From assembly GCF_965638725.1 (NCBI RefSeq), contig NC_134962.1:503501-567500 (forward strand): a stretch of DNA of 64,000 nucleotides, in the 5' to 3' direction. Of the stretch, positions 24,358-33,472 are shown in pieces. Origin of the DNA: Aptenodytes patagonicus. Its lineage: Eukaryota > Chordata > Aves > Sphenisciformes > Spheniscidae. How positions within the stretch are numbered: position 1 is the first letter of the stretch; each line of letters starts with the position of its first letter. The notes under the pieces were generated by a model. It made no database searches. It saw only the letters and a list, made by a program, of their open reading frames with translations, and was not told the origin of the DNA. The position numbers and the translations under genes were made by a program.

Positions 24358-24557
24358 GGGACCAGACATTCCTCGGGCCGGCCGCTGCGCCCAGCCCTGC
24401 TCCACCGCTGCCCAGGGAGCAGCAGCTCCACAGCGCCCGGCCCCTGGCCGCCTGCGCTGGCTGGGACCCTGCCCCATGCAGGGGCCCCAGTCTCACCCCA
24501 TCGCCGGTGGCTGAGCTTTTCCTCCAGTCTGTCGCATGCAGTTTCAGTCTGAGCCTC

Positions 24558-24563
24558 ATTAAA
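24558..24563 (+). terminator. TNNC2 poly(A) signal (ATTAAA)
   Basis: The common variant ATTAAA, 200 bases past the stop codon; a GT-rich element (ggtgcgggggtttgtgtg) follows within 30 bases. Confidence 0.65.
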
Positions 24564-25396
24564 AGGGGAAAGGCTTGAGCTGCTGGTGCGGGGGTTTGTG
24601 TGGGGAGGGGACCGCGGCACTGTGCCCCCTGCGCCGCTCCCCAGGGAGGGGGACGTGTCTGGGTGGCTGCCCCACACCCCATGCCGGTCAGGCTCACCCC
24701 CGCGGGCTGTGCCAGCAGGGTGCGGGGGCAGCGGTTCCCACGGGCTGCTGGGCGGGCGCCAGCGATGAGCTCAGACTTTCCATGCGGAGCGGCTGGTTCA
24801 CACGCCAGCGGGTGATGGAGCACGGCCCCAGCGGGCAGCGAAGCTCTGGGAGCCAGGGGCCCTGGGGTGCTGCTCCTGCCCACTCCAGGGCAGGGCTGTG
24901 GGACCACAAGGGATTTGGGGAGCCACCACTGCCTGCCCCGCACTAAGACACCATGTCCCACCCAAAAGGGCACAGGGGACCTGGCTACAAGGTGGGGGGG
25001 CAGCAGCAGCCCCATCTCTGCAGGGTCAAGGTGATGCTGGAGCTGCCGTGCCTGGACAGCCTGTACCAGCCCGCCGTGCATCACTGCTCCCTGGGGACCC
25101 GCTCCTCCCCAGGCACTTGCAGCGGCTCCATGCAGCCTCTCCAGCCAGGGAGGAGCACAACAGGGGGGGGACAAGGAGGGCGCACTCCCCAGGCTGGGGT
25201 GGGTGGGGGCCAGGGAACACCCAGCACATGTGGGGACAGCAGGACTGGCACTGTGCAGCTGGTGGGACGCAGGGACACGGCTCAGAGCCCATCACATCCC
25301 TGCAGCACAGCACTGCGACACAGGGGAGCTGAGGCCCCCAGGGACCTGGAGGCTGCTGCGGAGGATCCTGGCCCTGCCCCGTCCTCACAGGGCACA

Positions 25397-26188
25397 ATGG
25401 CACCGGGGAGAAGGGACGCGTGCCGTGTGCGGGGGGCAGCAGGGACATGCGCAGCTGCCCAGGCCGCCCTCTGCAAGGTCACAGCTGGGCACCGGCAGCT
25501 GGTGCTGCAGCTTGGGGGCAGCGCTGATGGCCCCCGGCTGCGGGAGGAGCGGTGCAGGAGGAGTGCGGAGGCCCGCGAGCTCAGCACCGGTAAGGAAGGG
25601 GCTGCTGCCCCAGGCAGCGGGGGGGGGGGGGGGGGGGGGGGGAAGGCCTGGGGGCAGCAGCCACAGTGCCCCCCCTGCACCCACACTGGGGCTGGTGGAG
25701 GGGCTTCAGGGCCGCCCCAGCTCAGTGTCCCCTGTCCCATAGGGCTGCGGCACGCACTGCTGGCGGGGCTGCGGCAGGTACCAGTGAGCCCCGAGGAGCG
25801 GCAGGAGCTGGAGCGGTTGTGGGTGCTCTTCCTCTCTGCCCTGGAGCTCTTCCTGCAGGACCTGTGCCGAGCTCACCACCTCTGCCAGCTCTTCTCCACA
25901 CAGGGGGGTGGCGGGGCCCCACTGCGCACTGGGCTGGGGGGCCGGGGGCCACCCGGCCGCAAGGGGAGCCGGCGAGGTGGGGGTCCCACGCAGCCCCCAG
26001 CCACCCCACGCCTGGAGGAGGAGATCGAGCAGGTGAGGGCCACGCTGGCAGAGATGGAGAGCAGAGCCAACATCCCGCTGTGGACGGTGGAGGCCACACA
26101 GCCGGTAGAGACGGGCAGCACTGCAGCCCCTGAGGCCAGGGCAGCTCAGTGGGGACCTCGCACTGGGCACTGCTGCAGGGTGCTCTGA
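25397..26188 (+). CDS. R7-family RGS-binding protein relative (RGS9BP/RGS7BP-like)
   Basis: Two exons, 25397-25589 and 25743-26188, join in frame to 212 residues. The sequence follows RGS9BP (R9AP): RQLVLQLGGSADGPRLREE matches the R9AP block LVLTVGGSADSQNLRQE, then ERQELERLWVLFLSALELF (R9AP has ERLWVAF), then LEEEIEQVRATLAEME and IPLWTVEATQ (R9AP VPRWTVQARQ). Such proteins anchor RGS9/7-Gbeta5 complexes at membranes. R9AP ends in a membrane helix and RGS7BP in palmitoylated cysteines; this one has no helix and ends GHCCRVL, which could be a CaaX box (X = Leu) with a neighbouring Cys. The start is uncertain: ATG 25397 follows a possible acceptor, so an upstream exon may exist. The intron holds a run of about 24 G. 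I know no such gene between TNNC2 and UBE2C in mammals. Confidence 0.75.
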   Translation: MAPGRRDACRVRGAAGTCAAAQAALCKVTAGHRQLVLQLGGSADGPRLREERCRRSAEARELSTGKEGAAAPGSGGGGGGGGKAWGQQPQCPPCTHTGAGGGASGPPQLSVPCPIGLRHALLAGLRQVPVSPEERQELERLWVLFLSALELFLQDLCRAHHLCQLFSTQGGGGAPLRTGLGGRGPPGRKGSRRGGGPTQPPATPRLEEEIEQVRATLAEMESRANIPLWTVEATQPVETGSTAAPEARAAQWGPRTGHCCRVL

Positions 26189-26466
26189 CAGGGGGGCAGG
26201 AGAGGAGGCGGCAGGGCTGGCACCCCCAGTGCACACTCCGGCCTCACAGAGCAGCAGCCCCGGGCAGGCGGTGCTGGGGGCTGCCCCCACCCTGTGCGGG
26301 GAATGGGACCAGCTCCAGGCACTCTAAGTGTTAACAAAGCCTGTGTTACCCTATGGGGGTCGGTGTCCCTCCCTTCCTGCCCACGCTTGCAGAGGGGCCA
26401 GTGGGACCCTGGGGCTGGGCTGACTGAGAGAAGGTGCCTCCAGGTACTCACTGGGTGCCAGGCTGC

Positions 26467-26504
26467 AATAAAATCCCCTGAAAAGTTATAAACATGCATT
26501 TATT
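26467..26504. terminator. Two opposed poly(A) signals: RGS-binding gene (+) and UBE2C (-)
   Basis: AATAAA on plus at 26467-26472 serves the RGS-binding-protein relative; AATAAA on minus at 26499-26504 serves UBE2C. Only 26 bases separate them, so the two mRNAs probably overlap at their 3' ends. Confidence 0.7.
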
Positions 26505-26644
26505 TATACATTAACTATGGCTCGGACTGCAAAATTAATTTAAAAACAGCCTATGATACAGAAAGCCGCGGGGAGCGGCTGGACAGGGAGCGGAGAGACC
26601 CAGGTACGACAGAGAGAGGCGGTGAGAGGAGGCGGCGGCGCGGG

Positions 26645-27838
26645 TCAGGTTTCCTGGCTCTTGGCCTGCTTGGCGTACGTCTCCCGCACATACTTCTTGT
26701 AGGCTGAGGAGAGAGGGAGGCGCAGGGCTGAGGGTCCTGGGGCAGCCGCGGGGCTGGGCAGGCAGCGGGACGCAGCAGGGTTGGGGGGCTGCACCACTGC
26801 CACCCCGGAGGGAGGGAGGGAGGAGGGGGGGGCACCCGCCCTGAGCACTCACCGACTTGGTTCTTCCAGAGCTCAGCAGCGTGTGTGTTCAGGGGGCTCT
26901 CGATGTTCGGCTCTGGGGACGGGGGCTAGGTCAGCGGGCGGGGTGGCCTGGACCCCCGAGCCCCGCCACCCAGCGCGGCACTGGGGGTGGGTTAGCCCCA
27001 CCACTACCCCCCCCCCCCAGCACCCCACTGCAGCATGGCCGTGGGACCCACCTGCCAGCAGGCTCTGGATGGAGAGCAGGATGGTGCGGACGTCGTAGAG
27101 GGCCGACCACTTGTCCTTGAGGATGTCGAGGCAGATGTTGCCCTGGGTGTCGACATTGGGGTGGTAGCAGGGCGTCAGGAACCGCACCGTGGGCGCGGTG
27201 TAGGGGTACCCGCTGGGGAACTCCAGCGACAGCCTGTACCGCAGCTCCTCGTAGGCCTGGGGGCAGGAGTTAGGGCAGGGGCCACAGCCCCGGGCGGGGG
27301 GGCAGCCCCAGCCCCGGGGGAACCGGGGTGCAGGGGGAGCCCCAGCTTGGGGGGGGGGGGGGTGCGGGGAGGACTGAGACCACCCTCAGCCGGGGGGAGC
27401 AGGGTGGACCTGCCCGGGGTCCCGCCGTGCCGGGTCCCGGCCGCTCACCGTGCCGGCTGCGCCGTCGATGGTCCCGATCCACTTGAAGAGGTTGTCGGAC
27501 TCGGGGAAGGCGGAGATGCCTTTGTCACCGGACATCTGCGGGGGCAGCGCGTCAGGGCGGCCCGGGACCCCCCGGCTCGGCCCCGGGACCGCCCCCCCCG
27601 CCCCGGCTCGGCCCCGGGACCCCACTCACCATGAGCGCCATCAGCTCCTGCTGCAGCCTGCGGGGGAAGCACACGTTACCGGTCCGGTCCGGCGGGGCAG
27701 CCCCCAGCCCCGAGCCCCCGCCCCGGCCCCAGCTCACCTCTTCCCCACCGAGCCGCGGGCCGCCGTGGCCCCCGCCTCAGCCGCTTTGCGGGCGGCCGCG
27801 CTGGGCACGGCGGCTGGGTCGGCGTTCTGCGAGGCCAT
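26645..27838 (-). CDS. UBE2C: Ubiquitin-conjugating enzyme E2 C (UbcH10)
   Basis: Six exons: 27738-27838, 27630-27657, 27449-27535, 27052-27256, 26853-26912 and 26645-26703, giving 179 residues, the same as human. The UBC fold is complete: [52 protein letters not shown] with the catalytic Cys, then [17 protein letters not shown]. The Ala/Lys/Arg-rich N-terminal extension begins [10 protein letters not shown] as in mammals. UBE2C initiates Lys11 ubiquitin chains with the anaphase-promoting complex. The C-terminal tail (SKQ/AKQ type) is diverged. The promoter carries CCAAT boxes and a CHR-like hexamer, as expected for a G2/M gene. Confidence 0.98.
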
Positions 27839-28095
27839 GGCGGCTCCCGGGGGCGCTGGGCGACGCAATCGCCTCCGGCCGCCGCTGCCCGGCGGTTCAC
27901 GGCGCTGGACGCGGCTCTCGCTCCCGGGCGGCGCCGCACCGGGCTGCGCTCGGCACAGGACCCGGCCCCCGCTGCGGCAGGGCTCTCTCGGTGCCGAGCG
28001 GCGGCTCTCCGGCGGGACTCTCCGGTGCGGCAGCCCGGTCCGGTCCGGCCCGGCCCGGGTCCTGCCGGCTCCCTCCGCCCCGCTCCCGCGCCCCG

Positions 28096-28249
28096 TTTGA
28101 ATGTTTCCAACGTCCGGCCCCTCCGCCAATCAGCGCGCAGCCCCGTTCGAGCCGGCCAATCGCCGCTCGCCGGGGATGCGGCTGCCGCGGTAACTGCCGG
28201 CGGCCGCGGGATTGGCCGCCGGGCGCCTCCGCGGAAACGTCGCGATTGG
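28096..28249 (-). promoter_or_regulatory. UBE2C cell-cycle promoter: four CCAAT boxes and a CHR-like hexamer
   Basis: Reading toward UBE2C: CCAAT elements at 28245-28249, 28211-28215, 28156-28160 and 28126-28130, then TTTGAA/TTCAAA at 28096-28101. The CHR-like hexamer stands about 25-30 bp from the nearest CCAAT, the spacing seen in NF-Y/DREAM/MuvB regulated mitotic genes. No TATA box is present. Confidence 0.6.
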
Positions 28250-28309
28250 CCGCTGCCCCGCGAGGCGGAGCCGCGGGTCCCGGCCGGCCCTTAAAGGACC
28301 AGACAGCCC

Positions 28310-28331
28310 CCCCCCCCCCCCCCCCCCCCCC
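28310..28331. repeat. Poly-C/poly-G run
   Basis: An unbroken run of over 20 cytosines between the UBE2C promoter and the DNTTIP1 3' end. Similar G runs occur at 25620-25642 and 59140-59153. These are G-quadruplex prone and places where base counts in an assembly are least reliable. Confidence 0.85.
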
Positions 28332-28367
28332 TTCCCCAGGAGGCGGCGGAGGCGGGTGCGAAGCGGC

Positions 28368-28373
28368 TTTATT
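28368..28373 (-). terminator. DNTTIP1 poly(A) signal
   Basis: AATAAA on minus, about 45 bases past the expected DNTTIP1 stop. In the sequence as given the DNTTIP1 frame is still open when it reaches this signal. Confidence 0.7.
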
Positions 28374-28416
28374 GGGGGCCCGGGGGGGGCCCGGGGGGGC
28401 CCCGGGGGGCGGTTCT

Positions 28417-31400
28417 TCAGGGTTCGGGGGGCCCTCGGGGGGCGGCGCGTCCACCCCGCGGCGAAGCGTCTCCATGTGCTTCTGCATCTTCTCCGTCATC
28501 CAGGCCGGCGGGACGAAGGGCTTCAGCTCCTCCAGCCGCAGGTCGACGGAGTCCCTGGGGAGAGGCGGGCTGAGACGGGGGGGGACCCCGGCACCCACCA
28601 CGGACCCCCAGCCAGCACCGAGCCCAAACCCCCAGCACCCACCACGGACCCCCAGCCAGCACCGAGCCCAAACCCCCGGCACCCACCACGGACCCCCAGC
28701 CAGCACCGAGCCCAAACCCCCAGTACCCACCACGGACCCCTGGCACCAACCCCCAGCCAGCACCAAGCCCTCAACCGGCGCCGAGCCCCGCAACCGGCAC
28801 AGAGCAGGGCCCCTCCAGCACGGGCCCGCCCTGCAGTGGAGCACCAGGGCAGGCACGGCGGAGGCCCCCAGGGCAGCAGCCCCAGGCACGGCAGCAGCCC
28901 CAGGCACGGCAGCACACACGGCACCTCTGCTTCGGTCCTCACCTGTAATCGTCCACTGGCAGCCAAATCCCAATGTCCTCTTCGATGAGGAGGTAGGCCT
29001 GCAGCACAAGGCGGGGGGACACCTCAGGGCTGCTGCGCACCTGCTCCGGCACCCACGAGGGGCAGCGAGGGCAGCACCGCATCCCCCGTCCCCAGCCAGC
29101 GCAGAGCCGCTGCTCCCCGCGGGAGCCGGCTGCGCCTCCTGGCCTGCCGGCCTCCTGGCCTGCGCTGCTCGCCCTCGTGTGCGCCCGGACCCCAAGGGGC
29201 AGCGGACGGACCTCCGCAGCGCCCTGGGAGCAGCTCTGCCTCCGCGCACCCTGCCTAGCCTCCTGCCAAAGCCGCCTTTCCCGCAGCACACCGCTCGCTG
29301 CACGCGCCCTGGCTCGCTGCTCCTCCGCCCGTCCTAGCCCTGCGGTGGGTCTTTGCGCGGTTCCTGCCGGCTGCAGGAGCCGCGAGCCCGGGCGTACTCA
29401 CCATCTTGCCCCCAGTGGCCCTCATGTGCTGCTGCTCTGCCAGCCAGTGCTTATCTTGCGGGTCGGCTGCGTACTGCAATAAAGCAGCAAGGACCTAGCT
29501 GAACACAGGCAACAGACCTTCCGCTCTGACCACCCTCCTGCCGGGACGCTGCGCCCCGCTCCAGCGCTCCCTCAAGCGCATTGCCCCCCGCAGTGCTGCC
29601 CAGCGGGGGCTGCCGGGGGGAGGGCTCAGCTCTGCCTGCTGTTTCTCCAACCTCAAGCCCTGGCTCCAGGCAAACCCACCGCCTCGGAGGCTGCGCTAAG
29701 CCGTTAACTTATGTTCCGGTGTGCTAGCCAGACCGTGTGTATGTGCTCCAAGATAACAAACAAGGGCGTGGGGGAGGAAGAAAACAAGCGAGCCGAAGCA
29801 CACGCTCCTGATTCCCATCGGAAACCGTTTCTGAGCAAACCCCGAAGGAGGAAGCGTCCTGCTGCGGCATCTGACCTTAAAGAGGTGGGGATGCTTGATG
29901 TAGAGTCGCCCTCTTGTTCCTCCCATCCCGAGAGCTCTGAAAGAGGAACACGAGGGGGTGTTACACCTGTGCGGAGGGCGGCCGTGGCGATACAGGGACA
30001 CCTCCTCTCCTCCCCAGGCCCTTCCTACTGCTTTTGAGGCAGAGAAGCGAAGTGACGGGAGGAGTCTTACGGGCTCCTGCCTTGGAGACACCACCCTCCA
30101 TCGACAGGGCCATTCCTTACTTGTTTGCTCGAGATCCCAGCACAAAGGTTGTGGTTTCAGTCAGTCGGGATGGATCCCACTACAGAGTAATTGGAAAAGG
30201 GGCAACATTAGAAATGAAGCTGGTGCCGGCCCATGCTCCACGAGCCTCGGCTCTCTGACAGGGAACCTCGGAACCGCCCCCGGCCTGGGAGGGAGGGAGC
30301 GAGCTGGCCACAGACCTCTGGACTTCCGCAGAGGAGGGACGTTACATTCCCTCTGGGCTGATCTAAGCAGTCTCCCTCGTGGGAAACGCTTGTGGGATCC
30401 TCCTGGCTACTACTGCTCACCCCGGGTCTCCTAACAGCGGCACCACACCGCAGAGCTACAGGCTACAGTGCCTGGGGGAGACAAGCAAAGGCCTCCAGGC
30501 ACTTCGCTCCTCTTCTTGCTTCTCTCCTGCACTGCAGGGGCCCGTCGGGGCAGAGCACAGCTCAGCGCTGTCCTCTGCTCCCGCAGCAGTAGGGCTCTGC
30601 TGGCAGAAGCAAAGGGGAGGAGAGGGTGAGCCCAGCAGTGTCGGCCAGCCAATACCTTTGGTCCATCCCTTCTCACGGGCTCAGAGACTTTGAGCTTCCA
30701 CCTGAGGGGAAGGAAAATGCAGTAAGAACGAGTCCCTGCGGGACCAGCGCAGTCACCACCACGGCACCAGCAGCAGGGACTGAGCCCCAGCCCTTCCAGA
30801 TCCGCCTTCCTTCACACCCTCCATTCCCCTGCAGTGCCCAACTCCGGACCCTCACCTCTGCTGCACGTTCTCCTCTCCCCAGCTGCCAAGATCCCACCAC
30901 CACCCGTGCCTCGCACTGCTCACTCTGCATGGTCCCATCTGGACCTTTTCACCCCTTCGGGCCTGTTTTAAAACCGCTTCCTTGAAGGTCTTTGCCTCCT
31001 GCGGGGAACAGCTCAACCTAAAACCCTCCTGCCCTCCCTCTGGCACTCCCCCTGCACCTTTCCTTTGTGCAGGAGGGGAAGGAGACCGCAGGGTTTCTGT
31101 ACTCCCCCATTCGGGCAGTCTCATTTCCCCCCCGCTCTCCCAAAACAGGGGCTCTAGCTCAGGACCCATACTCACGCAGCCATGCCCGAGACCCCGCGAT
31201 CGTTCGACAGGCTCTGCCCTGGAGGCCGCCCCTTTCTCTGCGTGGAAGAAATCCTTCAGTGACACAGCTGTGCAGGCTGAGAGAACCCCCTCGTTACCCA
31301 CCCGCTCCCAGGGAAGCTGCTCTTTTTGTCACGAGCAAGAAATGCTAGCTGGCACAAGAGCGAACACCTCCGAGGCACCCCAAAAGCTGTCTGTGCACTT

Positions 31401-33472
31401 GCGCACGCTCTTACTGTGGGAATGGCCAGGAACGAGGAGCAGGCTTCCCGAAACATAAAATCCCTTGTGCGGAAAACCCTCCTACCTTTTTGGGAACGGG
31501 GCTCCCTCGACGATTCAGCTCCTCATCCATCTGTCGGGCACGCTGGAAGAGGAACGGCAGTGGGATGAGCAGGGCCCTTCTCCCCGCCTGGTCATGCAGG
31601 ACCCCACGCAGCCAGCCGGCCGCTCTCTCCTTTGCCACGCTCGAGGCAGAGAGCACAAGCGTGCAGGGAAACGCCGACCCCACCCCGTCTCGGTGAGAAG
31701 CGCCGAACTGCACTAAGCAGCGACTGTGCCTGGGCTTTTCGTTGCCCTGCAGGTACCGCTCCCTCCTAACCTCACATCCCCCAGCTCTGCCTCCTGGCTG
31801 GTGCACCGATGGACAAGAGGCAGAGAACAAAGCAATTCCAACCCCTCTCCTCCTTCTCCCAGCTCTTACAAGCCATTTAAGCCTCTGGGAACAATAACAA
31901 CTTTTACCTTTGGTACTGCCTGCTCGTGGGGCAACCTGGGAACAACCTTTTTGCCGTCAGAGAACAGCAGTTTGGCCTGCAAGAAGAGAAAGAAGGGTTA
32001 CCCGATTCCGGGTCCAGAGAGGGACCTGCCAGCAACCCCCACTTTCGTGTATCTGCCCGAAAGCCCTGCAACAGCTCTGCTTTCGGAGCGCCGCCATGCA
32101 GTGCTTTTACAGACGGCGAGATGCGAAAGCACAGTCTGAGCGTGACAAAGCCTTGGCAACTGCAGCAAGACATGAAAGACAAAAATCCCGCCCTCCCCCC
32201 CCCCCACCCCACCCCCACCAGGACTCTCCGACGGGTGCCAGGGGGCCGGTCTCTGTGGAAGCTCCAGCCGCGCGACACGTGCCAACAGAGCGGCAGCGGA
32301 GAGCAGCAGTGGAAAGCAGCAGCACGAGCCGCCCGGCCCTGACTGCTCTCCTCCTCCTAGCGAGAACGAAGCAAAGCACAGCGACCGCTCAAGGGCTGCG
32401 GATGTTCCCCCCGGCTAATGGCAAAGCCATTAAGAGGGATGTGTCCTAGCCAGGCTGCTCTGCTCGGCCAGGCGCCAGGCTCTGCCGAGGAAGCGGAGCC
32501 CCTCGCTAGTGCCCACCTGCTCCAGGCAGCTCCGACACGTCTCCTGGATGAGCTGCTCCGGGTCCACCTCCTCCCCGACATTATCGCGCACGTTGATTGC
32601 TGCCTTCTGGAAAAACTGGAGAGGAGGCGGCAGGAGAGGGTTAGAGCCTGAGCAGCCAGGCAGTGTCGGGGCAGGCACGCGGGCCCAGCTCCCACGCTGC
32701 GCCCACACACCCGCGGCCACAAGAAAGGTGCGACGGCCTCACGTGGCGCCTGGAAGCGGAGCGCTCTCTACGCAGCCCGCGACGGGACAGGGCGGCGGGG
32801 CCTGTCCCTGCAGCTCTCACCTTCATGTACTTGTTGAAGACGCCCCGGATTTCCTCGTTGATGCTGGGCTGCAGGACAGCTCGCAGCAGGTCCATGGACA
32901 CGGCCGGGTCCGTGAAGCTGACGGTGGAGGAGTCAGGTGGGGGGCGCGGGACCCCCCTTGCTCCAGTCTGGTCTTAGCCCAGATCCCCCCCCCTCCGGTC
33001 TGGTGCCCAGTCCAGCCAGCCCGGTCCAGCCCCCTCCCTCTGTTCAACCTTCCCCCTCGGGTCCCTCTGGCCCGGGCTCCCCCACCGCCACCCCCTGCCC
33101 AGCCCAGCCCAGCCCCTGCCCGGCCCACTCCCCTTCCCGCCCCCGGCCCAGCTCCCCGCCGGCTCGGTCCCATCCCGCCTCCCCACCGGCCCGGTCCCTC
33201 CGGCGGAGGCCGCGGCCCGCCCGTACCTGGTGGTCATCTGGGAGCGCCGGCCGCGCCGCTGCACCTGCCGGTGCTTGATCATGATGTTCCAGGGGCTCTG
33301 CGGGACACACGCGTCAGCCGCGGCCGGCCCGCCCGGCCCCGGCCCCGGCCGCGGCCCCGGCCCCGGCCCCGGCCCCCCGCCTCACCGTGCTGACCAGCTG
33401 CTCCTCGGCGCCGCCCGGGCCCTCCTCGCCCGGCGGCCCCGGCTGCTGCTCCGCATCGCGGGCGGCGCCCAT
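28417..33472 (-). CDS. DNTTIP1: Deoxynucleotidyltransferase terminal-interacting protein 1 (TdIF1)
   Basis: Thirteen exons: 33386-33472, 33227-33297, 32821-32917, 32517-32615, 31908-31976, 31486-31542, 31176-31237, 30656-30701, 30121-30179, 29876-29936, 29402-29473, 28943-28998 and a last one from 28554 down. All borders agree in phase and follow the human protein: SPWNIMIKHRQVQRRGRRSQ, INEEIRGVFNKYM, RKGRPPG with its AT-hook-like motif, ALGMGGTRGRLYIKHPHLFK, and WMTEKMQKHMETLR. DNTTIP1 dimerises through its N-terminal domain and belongs to the mitotic histone deacetylase complex MiDAC with HDAC1/2 and MIDEAS. The end is unclear: the frame has no stop before the AATAAA. A TGA at 28417-28419 lies in another frame, just after C/G runs, so one miscounted base would explain it. 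Confidence 0.93.
28591..28745. repeat. 44-bp tandem repeat in the last DNTTIP1 intron
   Basis: Copies start at 28591, 28635, 28679 and 28723, an exact 44-base period, about 3.5 units that are nearly identical (starting GCACCCACCACGGACCCCCA). Recent expansion; likely polymorphic. Confidence 0.92.

Noticed and set aside
24953-25396. Upstream part of the open frame leading into the RGS-binding gene
   Set aside because: No similarity to the family, Gly/Ser/Arg-rich composition, and a likely splice acceptor just before ATG 25397.
27897-28416. Continuation of the DNTTIP1 frame beyond the poly(A) signal into the UBE2C promoter
   Set aside because: It crosses AATAAA, a 20-plus C run and a CpG promoter, and has no relation to DNTTIP1 proteins.
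28591-28745. CRISPR-like repeat array
   Set aside because: Direct tandem repeats without spacers, in a vertebrate intron.
30034-30258. Plus-strand frame over 30.03-30.26 kb
   Set aside because: It is the complement of DNTTIP1 exon 30121-30179, which fits the human protein on the minus strand.
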